Shown piece by piece: positions 1 to 6,998 of a stretch of 64,000 nucleotides of DNA. The first letter of the stretch is position 1; the number at the start of each line of letters is the position of its first letter. The stretch lies in assembly GCA_015060225.1 (NCBI GenBank), contig SUYX01000001.1:1-64000 (forward strand), given 5' to 3'. The notes beneath the pieces were generated by a model. It ran no database searches, had not been told where the DNA came from, and worked only from the letters and a program-made list of their open reading frames with translations. Made by a program: the position numbers and the translations under genes. The stretch is from Bacteroidales bacterium (lineage in GTDB: Bacteria; Bacteroidota; Bacteroidia; Bacteroidales; UBA932).

Positions 1-18
1 CGGTCAGAAACTGGGGAA

Positions 19-48
19 TTGTTATGAATCAATTTATTGCTATATTTG
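19..48 (+). promoter_or_regulatory. Candidate promoter near window start
   Basis: TTG at 19-21, a 19-base spacer and TATATTTG at 41-48 fit the Bacteroidota housekeeping promoter TTTG-N(16-23)-TAnnTTTG. It points towards a gene lying on the opposite strand, so no coding region is served. A transcript would begin near 55 and run into the inverted repeat at 59-85. It could be a chance match or drive a short RNA. Confidence 0.3.
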
Positions 49-58
49 AAAACAGAAT

Positions 59-85
59 CGGGTTATAGAACTCGACTATAACCCG
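59..85. repeat. Perfect 10-bp inverted repeat (hairpin)
   Basis: Arms CGGGTTATAG (59-68) and CTATAACCCG (76-85) enclose a 7-base loop. There is no strong T-run on either side, so it is a weak terminator candidate. It lies just downstream of the candidate promoter at 19-48. Confidence 0.5.
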
Positions 86-136
86 ACCCGATAAAATATC
101 ATTTACACAAAATTTTGGACACTGCCAAAAAGGGAT

Positions 137-155
137 TCTGGAATTTATTTCCAGA
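137..155 (-). terminator. Terminator-like hairpin after the Spy-like gene
   Basis: A 7-bp stem (TCTGGAA/TTCCAGA) with a 5-base loop starts 5 bases after the minus-strand stop codon at 160-162 and is followed on that strand by CCCTTTTTGG. The stem is short, so strength is uncertain. Confidence 0.4.
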
Positions 156-159
156 TAGT

Positions 160-696
160 TTACCTTCTCAATTGTTTTATAAGCATTACCCTGAATTTTT
201 CCTCAAGGGTGCAGGTTTTTGCGGCCTTCTTTATAGGAAGAACTTTTGAGATTTCATTGTAGGTCTCTTCCTGTATTTGGGCTTCTGCTTTAAGGGCGCT
301 GAAGTATTTTTCCATCAGGGCCTCTATTTCCTTGTCTGAGGTTGCAGGTTCTGCTTTTAGGGCATTGTTCAGTTCCTTTAGAGTCTTGTTTACCTTTTTG
401 TGGGCCTCGTGTATCTTTTTCCAGCCCTCATTATATACCGGCCAGAATTTCTGGGCCTCTTCTGGGGAGAGGTCGAGTTCCTGTGTGAAGAATGCTATCT
501 TCTGGCTCAGGATTTCTTCTCTTGTAGGATATTTCTTTTTCACTACTTCCCCTTGAGGCTGAGTATCCTGATTCTGGTTCTGGACATATTCTGCAGGGCA
601 TTGTGTCCCTCTTTGAACTTTCCCATAATCTGTTTGGGCGTAGGATACAACGCTCATCAGAAAGGAAACGATTATTGTGCTTATTGCTAATTTCAT
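160..696 (-). CDS. Spy/CpxP-like periplasmic protein
   Basis: Exported protein of 178 residues. The ATG at 696 gives a normal signal peptide (MKLAISTIIVSFLMSVVSYA); a TTG two codons upstream is a poorer start. The body is helical and charged, with a motif near residues 60-90 (KIAFFTQELDLSPEEAQKFW) typical of Bacteroidota small periplasmic proteins related to Spy/CpxP (LTxxQ) chaperones or metal-stress proteins. Two cysteines, one near the mature N-terminus and one near the C-terminus, could form a disulfide. It is the last gene of a minus-strand cluster behind an ECF sigma factor and a membrane anti-sigma-like protein. In this phylum such a trio is usual, and by inference the three act in one envelope-stress response. 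The exact role is unknown. Confidence 0.7.
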   Translation of the reverse strand: MKLAISTIIVSFLMSVVSYAQTDYGKVQRGTQCPAEYVQNQNQDTQPQGEVVKKKYPTREEILSQKIAFFTQELDLSPEEAQKFWPVYNEGWKKIHEAHKKVNKTLKELNNALKAEPATSDKEIEALMEKYFSALKAEAQIQEETYNEISKVLPIKKAAKTCTLEEKFRVMLIKQLRR

Positions 697-713
697 AATC
701 AATAAAATATAAT

Positions 714-1214
714 TTATTCCAATAGTGCTATTGCCATTGATGGAAGACGGGTGTCAATGAGATACTGCTCAATTGTCTCTTCATCAAGGACTGTTGTTGT
801 GACAGGAGTTCCGGTTTCTGTATCTCCCTCAGCATACAAGTCTTCAATAGTGATGTCAAGGATGGAGATTATCTCATCTTCAGATATCTCTTCCTGCATA
901 CTTTCTGTGAATATCATTTCATTTGCGGCACCATCCTGTGTATAACTGCCAGTAATTTTCATTGCACTCCAGCCTATACCAAAAATGAGACCGAACATTG
1001 CAGCCATGGCAAACGCAGGCTTGAGGTATGTCATGAATGTGGCAGGTGTAGCCTGAACCGTCTCTTCAGAATAAGTTCCGGCAACAAGTCTGGCAGAAAT
1101 CTTCTCCATTACCTCTTCCTGCATGGAAGTGAAATAGCCTGCCGGAACACCAAACGGGTTCTCTTTAAGGGAACTTCTGCTCAGGATGTCTTCCATTTCT
1201 TTGTTCTGTTTCAT
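714..1214 (-). CDS. Anti-sigma-factor-like membrane protein
   Basis: Protein of 166 residues with one transmembrane segment near residues 65-90 (FAMAAMFGLIFGIGWSAM). A short cytoplasmic N-terminus carries the motif NPFGVPAGYF, common in Bacteroidota proteins encoded directly after ECF sigma factors. The C-terminal half is very acidic (runs such as EEISEDEI and DEETIEQYL). It lies 43 bases after the sigma factor on the same strand and 17 bases before the Spy-like gene. Family and position suggest it restrains the sigma factor at the inner membrane, but no zinc-binding anti-sigma (ZAS) motif is visible. GGAGG stands 9 bases before the ATG, an unusually good ribosome site for this phylum. A TTG five codons upstream was not chosen. 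Confidence 0.65.
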   Translation of the reverse strand: MKQNKEMEDILSRSSLKENPFGVPAGYFTSMQEEVMEKISARLVAGTYSEETVQATPATFMTYLKPAFAMAAMFGLIFGIGWSAMKITGSYTQDGAANEMIFTESMQEEISEDEIISILDITIEDLYAEGDTETGTPVTTTVLDEETIEQYLIDTRLPSMAIALLE

Positions 1215-1257
1215 TTTTCTTTCCTCCAACTATTTGACTCATAAAATGTACAAAGGT

Positions 1258-1869
1258 TTAATCGCAGAATTTCTCCTGCAACTCTTCCTTTATCTTTTTA
1301 TATGCATGGTGATACGATGCCTTAAGGGAACCTACGGATGTGTCCATAATTTCCGCTATCTCTTCGTATTTGAGTTCCTGGAAATAACGGAGATTAAAGA
1401 CTGCCCGCTGTTTGTCGGGAAGATGCAATATGGCCTTGTGCAGTGCCAGCTGCAGTTTGTCGCCGTTGAATGAAGGGTCGCTCTGGAGCTTGTTGGCAAG
1501 GGTAGTGTCATAGTTGCTCAGAGAAAGCATAGCTGTGATCCTCTTCTTCTTAAGGAAAGTGAGAGTTTCGTTGGTGGCAATGCGGTAAATCCATGTGTAT
1601 AGCTTGGATTCTTCTCTGAAGTTGGGCAAATTCTCCCAAATTTTTACCAGTGAGGATTGCAGAATATCATTGGAGTCCTCGTGGGAACAGGTAAGTTTGC
1701 GGATATGCCAATATAGACGTTCCGAGTATTTCTCAACAAGAAGACGGAAGGCAAACTCCTGTTTGCCTTCTTCCCGGTATAGTTCAAGTATCTTCTTGTC
1801 TTCCAAAATATCCTGTTTTTTATTTGCGCGCCATTGCCCTCTTGCTTGCCGCAACAATATTCTCTGCAT
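1258..1869 (-). CDS. RNA polymerase ECF sigma factor (sigma-70 family)
   Basis: Region 2 is clear (LLVEKYSERLYWHI; SNDILQSSLVKIWENL; FREESKLYTWIYRIATNE), as is region 4 with its helix-turn-helix (LPDKQRAVFNLRYF; LKYEEIAEIMDTSVGSLKA). It directs core polymerase to a specific promoter set, and the following anti-sigma-like gene suggests membrane control. The start is ambiguous. The ATG at 1869 lies 50 bases inside the transketolase C gene and adds 21 residues that family members lack. A TTG at 1806, 14 bases after the transketolase stop and preceded by CAGGA, gives MEDKKILELYREEG, which matches the usual family start better. The longer frame is listed, but the TTG start is the more likely one. 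Confidence 0.9.
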   Translation of the reverse strand: MQRILLRQARGQWRANKKQDILEDKKILELYREEGKQEFAFRLLVEKYSERLYWHIRKLTCSHEDSNDILQSSLVKIWENLPNFREESKLYTWIYRIATNETLTFLKKKRITAMLSLSNYDTTLANKLQSDPSFNGDKLQLALHKAILHLPDKQRAVFNLRYFQELKYEEIAEIMDTSVGSLKASYHHAYKKIKEELQEKFCD

Positions 1870-2779
1870 CCAAACCGTATGCCTTCATAAGTGCAGCAGG
1901 TGTACCGCTCTGGCCAAATTTGTCCTTGATTGCAACATATTCAACAGGTGCAGGTTTGTTTGCTGCCAATACTCCCGATATCAATTCTCCCAAACCTCCT
2001 GCAACAAAATGCTCTTCTGCTACAACAACAGCTCCTGTCTTTGCCGCTGATTCTAAGACTGCCTTTTCATCCAAAGGTTTAATGGTGTGGATGTTTATTA
2101 CCTCCGCTTTTATACCCTCTTCAGCAAGCTTTTCTGCAGCCTGTATTGCCTCCCATACAAGGTGGCCTGTAGCAAATATGGTTACATCTGTACCCTCAAT
2201 GAGGTGAAGTGCCTTGCCAATTTCAAATACCTGGTCCTCAGGGGTGAAGTTTGGAACACCCGGACGGCCGAAACGCAAGTAAACAGGGCCCACATGTTTT
2301 GCAGCTGCAATTGTAGCAGCTTTTGTCTGGTTGTAGTCGCAAGGGTTTATTACAACCATGTTTGGAAGCATTCTCATAAGACCTATGTCCTCAAGAATCT
2401 GGTGGGTTGCACCATCCTCACCAAGTGTGATGCCTGCGTGCGAGGCGGCAATCTTTACATTGGTGTTTGAGTAAGCAACGCTTTGGCGTATCTGGTCATA
2501 AACGCGGCCTGTTGCAAAAGCGGCAAATGAACCTACAAAAGGAATCTTTCCGCTCAGTGCCATACCAGCACCAACGCCAATCATATTGGCCTCGGCAATA
2601 CCGGCCTGGTAGAACCTGTCGGGATGAGCTTTTGCAAATGCATCCATTTTAAGGGAACCTGTAAGGTCTGCACACATGGCAACCACATTGGGATTCTCGT
2701 CTCCAATAACAGACAAACCGGCACCAAAGCCACTTCTGGTGTCCTTGTTACCGGTGTTTATAAATTGTTGTTTTTCCAT
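1820..2779 (-). CDS. Transketolase, C-terminal subunit
   Basis: Protein of 319 residues corresponding to the pyrimidine-binding and C-terminal domains of transketolase. Recognisable elements are TRSGFGAGL, an invariant-glutamate region around AGIAEANMIGVGAG, GEDGATHQILEDIGLMR, and a C-terminal domain with VINIHTIKPLDEKAV. With the N-terminal subunit at 4173-5021 it would form the two-chain thiamine-diphosphate enzyme of the non-oxidative pentose phosphate pathway in the cytoplasm. In most genomes with split transketolase the two halves are adjacent; here two envelope genes lie between them on the same strand. The stop codon is followed at once by the sigma-factor gene. Confidence 0.93.
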   Translation of the reverse strand: MEKQQFINTGNKDTRSGFGAGLSVIGDENPNVVAMCADLTGSLKMDAFAKAHPDRFYQAGIAEANMIGVGAGMALSGKIPFVGSFAAFATGRVYDQIRQSVAYSNTNVKIAASHAGITLGEDGATHQILEDIGLMRMLPNMVVINPCDYNQTKAATIAAAKHVGPVYLRFGRPGVPNFTPEDQVFEIGKALHLIEGTDVTIFATGHLVWEAIQAAEKLAEEGIKAEVINIHTIKPLDEKAVLESAAKTGAVVVAEEHFVAGGLGELISGVLAANKPAPVEYVAIKDKFGQSGTPAALMKAYGLDAENIVAASKRAMARK

Positions 2780-2814
2780 TATAGTGTTTTAAGTATTAGC
2801 GGTTAATGTTAAAT

Positions 2815-3450
2815 TCAGTAGAGAGCCAGATACAAACCTATGTTAAAGTAGATTGATTGTCTGTTGTCAACCTTAATCTTGCCTACATCAGATTTGTTTG
2901 TACTCCAGTTGTAGCCTGCTGTAACATTCACTCCCCAGTTTCCTGCCGGTCCTACAGGAATAAGCATTCCTATTTCCGGTGAGAGGAGGAATCCCCAATT
3001 GTTGTCCCACACATCTATATCCTGGATGACTATATGCTGCCCTGCAGAGAGAGCTCCAATACCCAATCCTGCATATGGCATTACAGAGCCTGAAGGGTTG
3101 AAGAAGTATTTTCCCTGAACCTTTATAGGGAATACCTGGGTGTATCTGTATTGGGCTGCATTTACTGCTGTATTGGCATCAGGCCTGTAGATCTTCTGCC
3201 CTACCTTCTCATGAAAATTGTTGTAGCTCAGATCCAATCCCACTGCAATATTTTCAGTAACAAAGTATGCCCAATTTACATTTATCCCCTCAAAGCTCAT
3301 TTTTGAAACAAAATCCCTGCTGCTGCCAACCGGTATGTTCTGCTGCCAGTTGATGGAGTATATTTGTCTGATGTCGTTTCCGTAATACTGTGCTCTGGCT
3401 GCCCCTGCACAACATAGGGTGATTGCCAGAATAAATAATATCCTTTTCAT
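2815..3450 (-). CDS. Outer-membrane beta-barrel protein
   Basis: Protein of 211 residues starting at the ATG at 3450 (MKRILFILAITLCCAGAARA signal peptide). A TTG three codons upstream was rejected. The body has alternating hydrophobic strands, many aromatics and glycines (VNWAYFVTENIAVGLDLSY; YAGLGIGALSAG) and ends in an aromatic, strand-like C-terminus (SIYFNIGLYLALY), typical of the OMP_b-brl family of 8-stranded barrels. The ligand and function are unknown. It lies between the two transketolase genes, 17 bases after the DUF4136 lipoprotein. Confidence 0.75.
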   Translation of the reverse strand: MKRILFILAITLCCAGAARAQYYGNDIRQIYSINWQQNIPVGSSRDFVSKMSFEGINVNWAYFVTENIAVGLDLSYNNFHEKVGQKIYRPDANTAVNAAQYRYTQVFPIKVQGKYFFNPSGSVMPYAGLGIGALSAGQHIVIQDIDVWDNNWGFLLSPEIGMLIPVGPAGNWGVNVTAGYNWSTNKSDVGKIKVDNRQSIYFNIGLYLALY

Positions 3451-3467
3451 ATACCACAAGTTTTAAA

Positions 3468-4088
3468 TTATTTTGGAGGGAGAATAGCGAATACCTCATC
3501 TATAGAAGAGAGAAGTTCCTGCTGGGTGTGTCTGCCGTTGAGGATTTCTCTGATAAGGCCATGCCATACAACAGGTACATTCTGCCCGGTAGCGGCATTC
3601 ACTACATCTGCAATCTCAATCACAAGACTTCCCGTAGTATAGGAAGAGATGAAATAGGTCTGATAAGGATAGTATGAACCCCAACCGTACCATGGGTAAT
3701 AATTGTAGTTCCACCACCAGTCCCAATCGTTCCAATATCCCGGATACAGGTAAGTGTTTGTTTTTTGAATGTAAGCGAGATCTACAAGCAGGTCCGGATT
3801 CTCATCGGCCTCAACCTGGGTATATCCGTTGATGTTCATGTTACGGACAACCTGTGCAATTATAAGATCTGTAGTATCGTTGCTCAGGCGGGTCTTCTTC
3901 CCGTCATTAACAACTGTAACAGAATCGGTAATTGCAAAACTGCTGAATTTGGAAAAGTCAACAGCCTCTCCTTTGCGGGCCATGGTGAGGATCTGATCTC
4001 TTGTCTCATCCATGTTGCTTCCCGGACCCCAGGAACATGAGGTTACCAGCGCACCCACAAAAATCATTAGCAAAAATTTCATTTTCAT
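3468..4088 (-). CDS. DUF4136-family lipoprotein
   Basis: Protein of 206 residues with a signal peptide and lipobox (ALVTSC, Cys at about residue 18), hence lipid-anchored. The body fits DUF4136: AVDFSKFSSFAI, an N-terminal strand-helix unit, VVRNMNINGYTQVEADENPDLLVDL, a Trp/Tyr-rich middle (WNDWDWWWNYNYYPWYGWG) and GSLVIEIADVVNAATGQNVPVVWHG near the end. The family has no settled function. The Met two codons downstream is an equally possible start. It precedes the barrel gene and by spacing is probably co-transcribed with it. Confidence 0.8.
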   Translation of the reverse strand: MKMKFLLMIFVGALVTSCSWGPGSNMDETRDQILTMARKGEAVDFSKFSSFAITDSVTVVNDGKKTRLSNDTTDLIIAQVVRNMNINGYTQVEADENPDLLVDLAYIQKTNTYLYPGYWNDWDWWWNYNYYPWYGWGSYYPYQTYFISSYTTGSLVIEIADVVNAATGQNVPVVWHGLIREILNGRHTQQELLSSIDEVFAILPPK

Positions 4089-4172
4089 ACTGTTTGTAAT
4101 TTAATAAAAACAGTATAATAACAGAATTTCAGATGTGTTGTTCAACAAGTCAAAGAACTAAAAAACAGGCTT

Positions 4173-5021
4173 CTAATAGTCTCCAAGAGTCTCCTGCAGC
4201 TGTGCAAGCGCTTTCTCGGCAAGTTCAGGTTTTGGTGCTTTTCCATGCCACTCGCAAGTACCCTCCATAAAATCTACACCTTTACCCATATTTGTCTTCA
4301 TGAGGATCATTACAGGCTTGTTGTCCTTTGCCCCCATCTCCTTGGCCTGTTTGAATGCACCAAGGATAGCCTCCATATTGTGGCCGTCAGCAACAATTAC
4401 ATCCCAGCCGAAAGCTTTCCATTTTGCCTGGAGATCACCCACTCCAAGGACAGACTCCACTGTACCGTCAATCTGCTGGCCGTTCCAGTCTGTAATGGCA
4501 ATGAGGTTGTCCAGTCTGTTGTGTGCTGCAAACATTGCTGCCTCCCATACCTGGCCTTCCTCACTCTCTCCATCACCCATAAGGACATATACATAATTGT
4601 TCTCCTTGTCCAGCTTCTTCCCGATAGCGGCACCTGCTGCAACAGAAAGACCCTGGCCGAGGGAGCCTGATGCCTCATATACACCTGGAAGTCCGCTCTC
4701 TACACAAGGGTGCCCCTGTAGACGTTTGCCGAATACCCTGAAATCTGCAAGTTCCTTTACAGGGAAATATCCGCTGCGTGCAAGTACACTGTAGAATACA
4801 GGCGACATGTGTCCGGCAGAGAGGAAGAACATGTCATTGTCCTTTCCTGTCCTGCACCAAGAAGCAGGTGAATGTTTCATTTCTGAGAAGAAAAGGGCAG
4901 TCATGATGTCTGTACTGCTGAGGCTTCCTCCCGGATGGCCGCTCTGGGCAGCTGTTACCATCCTTATTATATCTCTTCTTACCTGAGAAGCTATATTGTT
5001 GAGCTCCTGAATGTTTGACAT
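4173..5021 (-). CDS. Transketolase, N-terminal subunit
   Basis: Protein of 282 residues matching the thiamine-diphosphate-binding half of transketolase. GHPGGSLSSTDIMTALFF near residue 28 lies in the cofactor pocket. MGDGESEEGQVWEAAMFA is the GDG-N(x) diphosphate/Mg motif, and GHNMEAILGAF follows. It needs the C-terminal subunit at 1820-2779 to be active. It is the first gene of the minus-strand cluster; the 130 bases upstream also hold the divergent lepA promoter. Its own promoter was not recognised. Confidence 0.93.
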   Translation of the reverse strand: MSNIQELNNIASQVRRDIIRMVTAAQSGHPGGSLSSTDIMTALFFSEMKHSPASWCRTGKDNDMFFLSAGHMSPVFYSVLARSGYFPVKELADFRVFGKRLQGHPCVESGLPGVYEASGSLGQGLSVAAGAAIGKKLDKENNYVYVLMGDGESEEGQVWEAAMFAAHNRLDNLIAITDWNGQQIDGTVESVLGVGDLQAKWKAFGWDVIVADGHNMEAILGAFKQAKEMGAKDNKPVMILMKTNMGKGVDFMEGTCEWHGKAPKPELAEKALAQLQETLGDY

Positions 5022-5072
5022 AATTTTTAAGTGTGTTGTTAAGGTTTATAATTTTGCGAATTTAGTGTTTAA

Positions 5073-5106
5073 TTTGCTAAAAAACAATGCAAATTGCGTA
5101 TATTTG
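5073..5106 (+). promoter_or_regulatory. lepA promoter
   Basis: TTTG at 5073-5076 and TATATTTG at 5099-5106, 22 bases apart, fit the Bacteroidota sigma-ABfr promoter. The start codon of lepA is 45 bases downstream. Confidence 0.6.
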
Positions 5107-5150
5107 CAACGCATTAACTTGGCGTAAAAAGCCAAAATTTTCAGTTGTAA

Positions 5151-6938
5151 ATGAAGAACATTAGGAATTTCTGTATAATAGCACATATAGACCACGGCAA
5201 GAGCACATTGGCAGACAGGCTGCTGGAGGCTACCAATACTTTGTCGGCCAGGGAGATGGAGAACCAGGTGCTGGATTCAATGGACCTTGAGAAGGAGAAA
5301 GGTATTACCATAAAGAGCCACGCAATCCAGATGCAGTATAAGAAGGACAATGAGACATATACCCTTAATCTGTTGGATACTCCCGGCCATGTGGACTTCT
5401 CTTACGAGGTGTCGCGTGCAATTGCCTCATGTGAAGGTGCGCTCCTTATCGTAGATGCAACCCAAGGTATCCAGGCCCAGACAATATCCAACCTCTACCT
5501 TGCTTTGAACAATGATCTGGAGATAATCCCCATCATCAACAAGATTGATATGGATGCCGCTATGGTGGATGTGGTGAAGGACCAGATTGTAGACCTTCTC
5601 GGATGTGATGAGAGTGAGATCCTCCTTGCCAGCGGCCGTACAGGACAGGGTGTTCCGGAGATACTTGATGCTATTGTAGAGAGGGTTCCTGCTCCGGCGG
5701 GGAATCCTGATGCCCCTCTGCAGGCCCTTATCTTCGACTCTGTATTCAACTCGTTCCGTGGCATCATTGCATACTTCAAGGTTGAGGCCGGTTCAATAAA
5801 GAAGGGAGATAAAGTGAAGTTCTTCAATACCGGAAAGGAATATATAGCAGATGAGGTTGGCGTGTTGAGGATGAAGATGTGCCCTAAAAATGAGATTAAG
5901 ACAGGTGATGTAGGATATATCATAAGCGGTATAAAGAGTGCGGTTGAGGTAAAGGTTGGAGATACCATTACCACAGTGGCAAATCCTTGTGCTGAGGCAA
6001 TTGCCGGTTTTGAGGAGGTTAAGCCAATGGTGTTTGCCGGAATATATCCTATTGAAACGGACGAGTATGAAGATTTGCGTGCCTCGCTGGAGAAGCTGCA
6101 ACTCAATGACGCATCGCTTGTGTTTGACCCTGAGAGTTCACTGGCATTGGGTTTCGGTTTCCGTTGCGGATTCCTCGGCCTGCTCCATCTGGAGATTGTT
6201 CAGGAGAGGCTTTTCAGGGAGTTTGACATGGATTGCATTACCACTGTTCCCAATGTTTCGTACAAGGTATATACAACACAGGGAGAGGTTTTGGATGTAC
6301 ATAACCCGTCGGGATTGCCTGCCCCTACATTGATAGATTACATTGAGGAGCCGTATATAAGGGCACAGATCATTTCCAAGAGTGATTTCTTTGGCCCTAT
6401 CATGAAACTTTGCCTTGACAAGAGGGGTACCCTTGTGAGCCAGCATTTCCTTACAAGCGACCGCGTTGAGCTGAACTACGATATGCCTCTTTCTGAGATT
6501 GTATTTGATTTCTATGACAAACTGAAATCAATCTCAAAGGGGTATGCTTCATTTGATTACCACATTACCGGATACAGGGAGGCAGATCTTGTAAAACTGG
6601 ATATTCTTCTCAATGGAGAGCAGGTGGATGCCCTCAGCAGCCTTATCCACCGCGACCACGCTTACGATTTTGGCCGCAAAATGTGCGAGAAACTTAAGGA
6701 GCTTATACCGCGCCAACAATTTGATATTGCAATACAGGCGGCAATAGGTGCCAAGATTATTGCAAGGGAAACTGTTAAGGCGGTGCGTAAGGATGTTACC
6801 GCAAAATGTTATGGCGGTGACATCTCCCGTAAGAGAAAATTGCTGGAGAAGCAGAAGAAGGGTAAACGCCGCATGCGCCAGGTAGGAAATGTGGAGGTCC
6901 CTCAGAGTGCGTTTATGGCGGTACTCAAATTGGATTAG
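5151..6938 (+). CDS. Elongation factor 4 (LepA)
   Basis: Translational GTPase of 595 residues, the normal family length. It has a P-loop (AHIDHGKST, residues 11-19), DTPGH (76-80), NKID (130-133), EF-Tu domain 2, EF-G domains III and V, and the LepA-specific C-terminal domain ([26 protein letters not shown] end). It acts on the ribosome, affecting translocation and initiation under stress. It is a single-gene unit with its own promoter upstream and a strong terminator 22 bases after the stop. Confidence 0.97.
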   Translation: MKNIRNFCIIAHIDHGKSTLADRLLEATNTLSAREMENQVLDSMDLEKEKGITIKSHAIQMQYKKDNETYTLNLLDTPGHVDFSYEVSRAIASCEGALLIVDATQGIQAQTISNLYLALNNDLEIIPIINKIDMDAAMVDVVKDQIVDLLGCDESEILLASGRTGQGVPEILDAIVERVPAPAGNPDAPLQALIFDSVFNSFRGIIAYFKVEAGSIKKGDKVKFFNTGKEYIADEVGVLRMKMCPKNEIKTGDVGYIISGIKSAVEVKVGDTITTVANPCAEAIAGFEEVKPMVFAGIYPIETDEYEDLRASLEKLQLNDASLVFDPESSLALGFGFRCGFLGLLHLEIVQERLFREFDMDCITTVPNVSYKVYTTQGEVLDVHNPSGLPAPTLIDYIEEPYIRAQIISKSDFFGPIMKLCLDKRGTLVSQHFLTSDRVELNYDMPLSEIVFDFYDKLKSISKGYASFDYHITGYREADLVKLDILLNGEQVDALSSLIHRDHAYDFGRKMCEKLKELIPRQQFDIAIQAAIGAKIIARETVKAVRKDVTAKCYGGDISRKRKLLEKQKKGKRRMRQVGNVEVPQSAFMAVLKLD

Positions 6939-6959
6939 TGGGAATGCCACAAAAATATT

Positions 6960-6995
6960 ACTGTCGGGAAAAGTATCTTCCCGACAGTTTTTTTT
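6960..6995 (+). terminator. lepA rho-independent terminator
   Basis: An 11-bp perfect stem (ACTGTCGGGAA/TTCCCGACAGT) with a 7-base loop is followed by a run of T. It sits in the 60-base gap between the convergent lepA and S9 peptidase genes. Confidence 0.9.
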
Positions 6996-6998
6996 GTT

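Noticed and set aside
5495-6106. Minus-strand frame of 203 codons within lepA
   Set aside because: Fully inside lepA, no family features; a shadow of codon bias.
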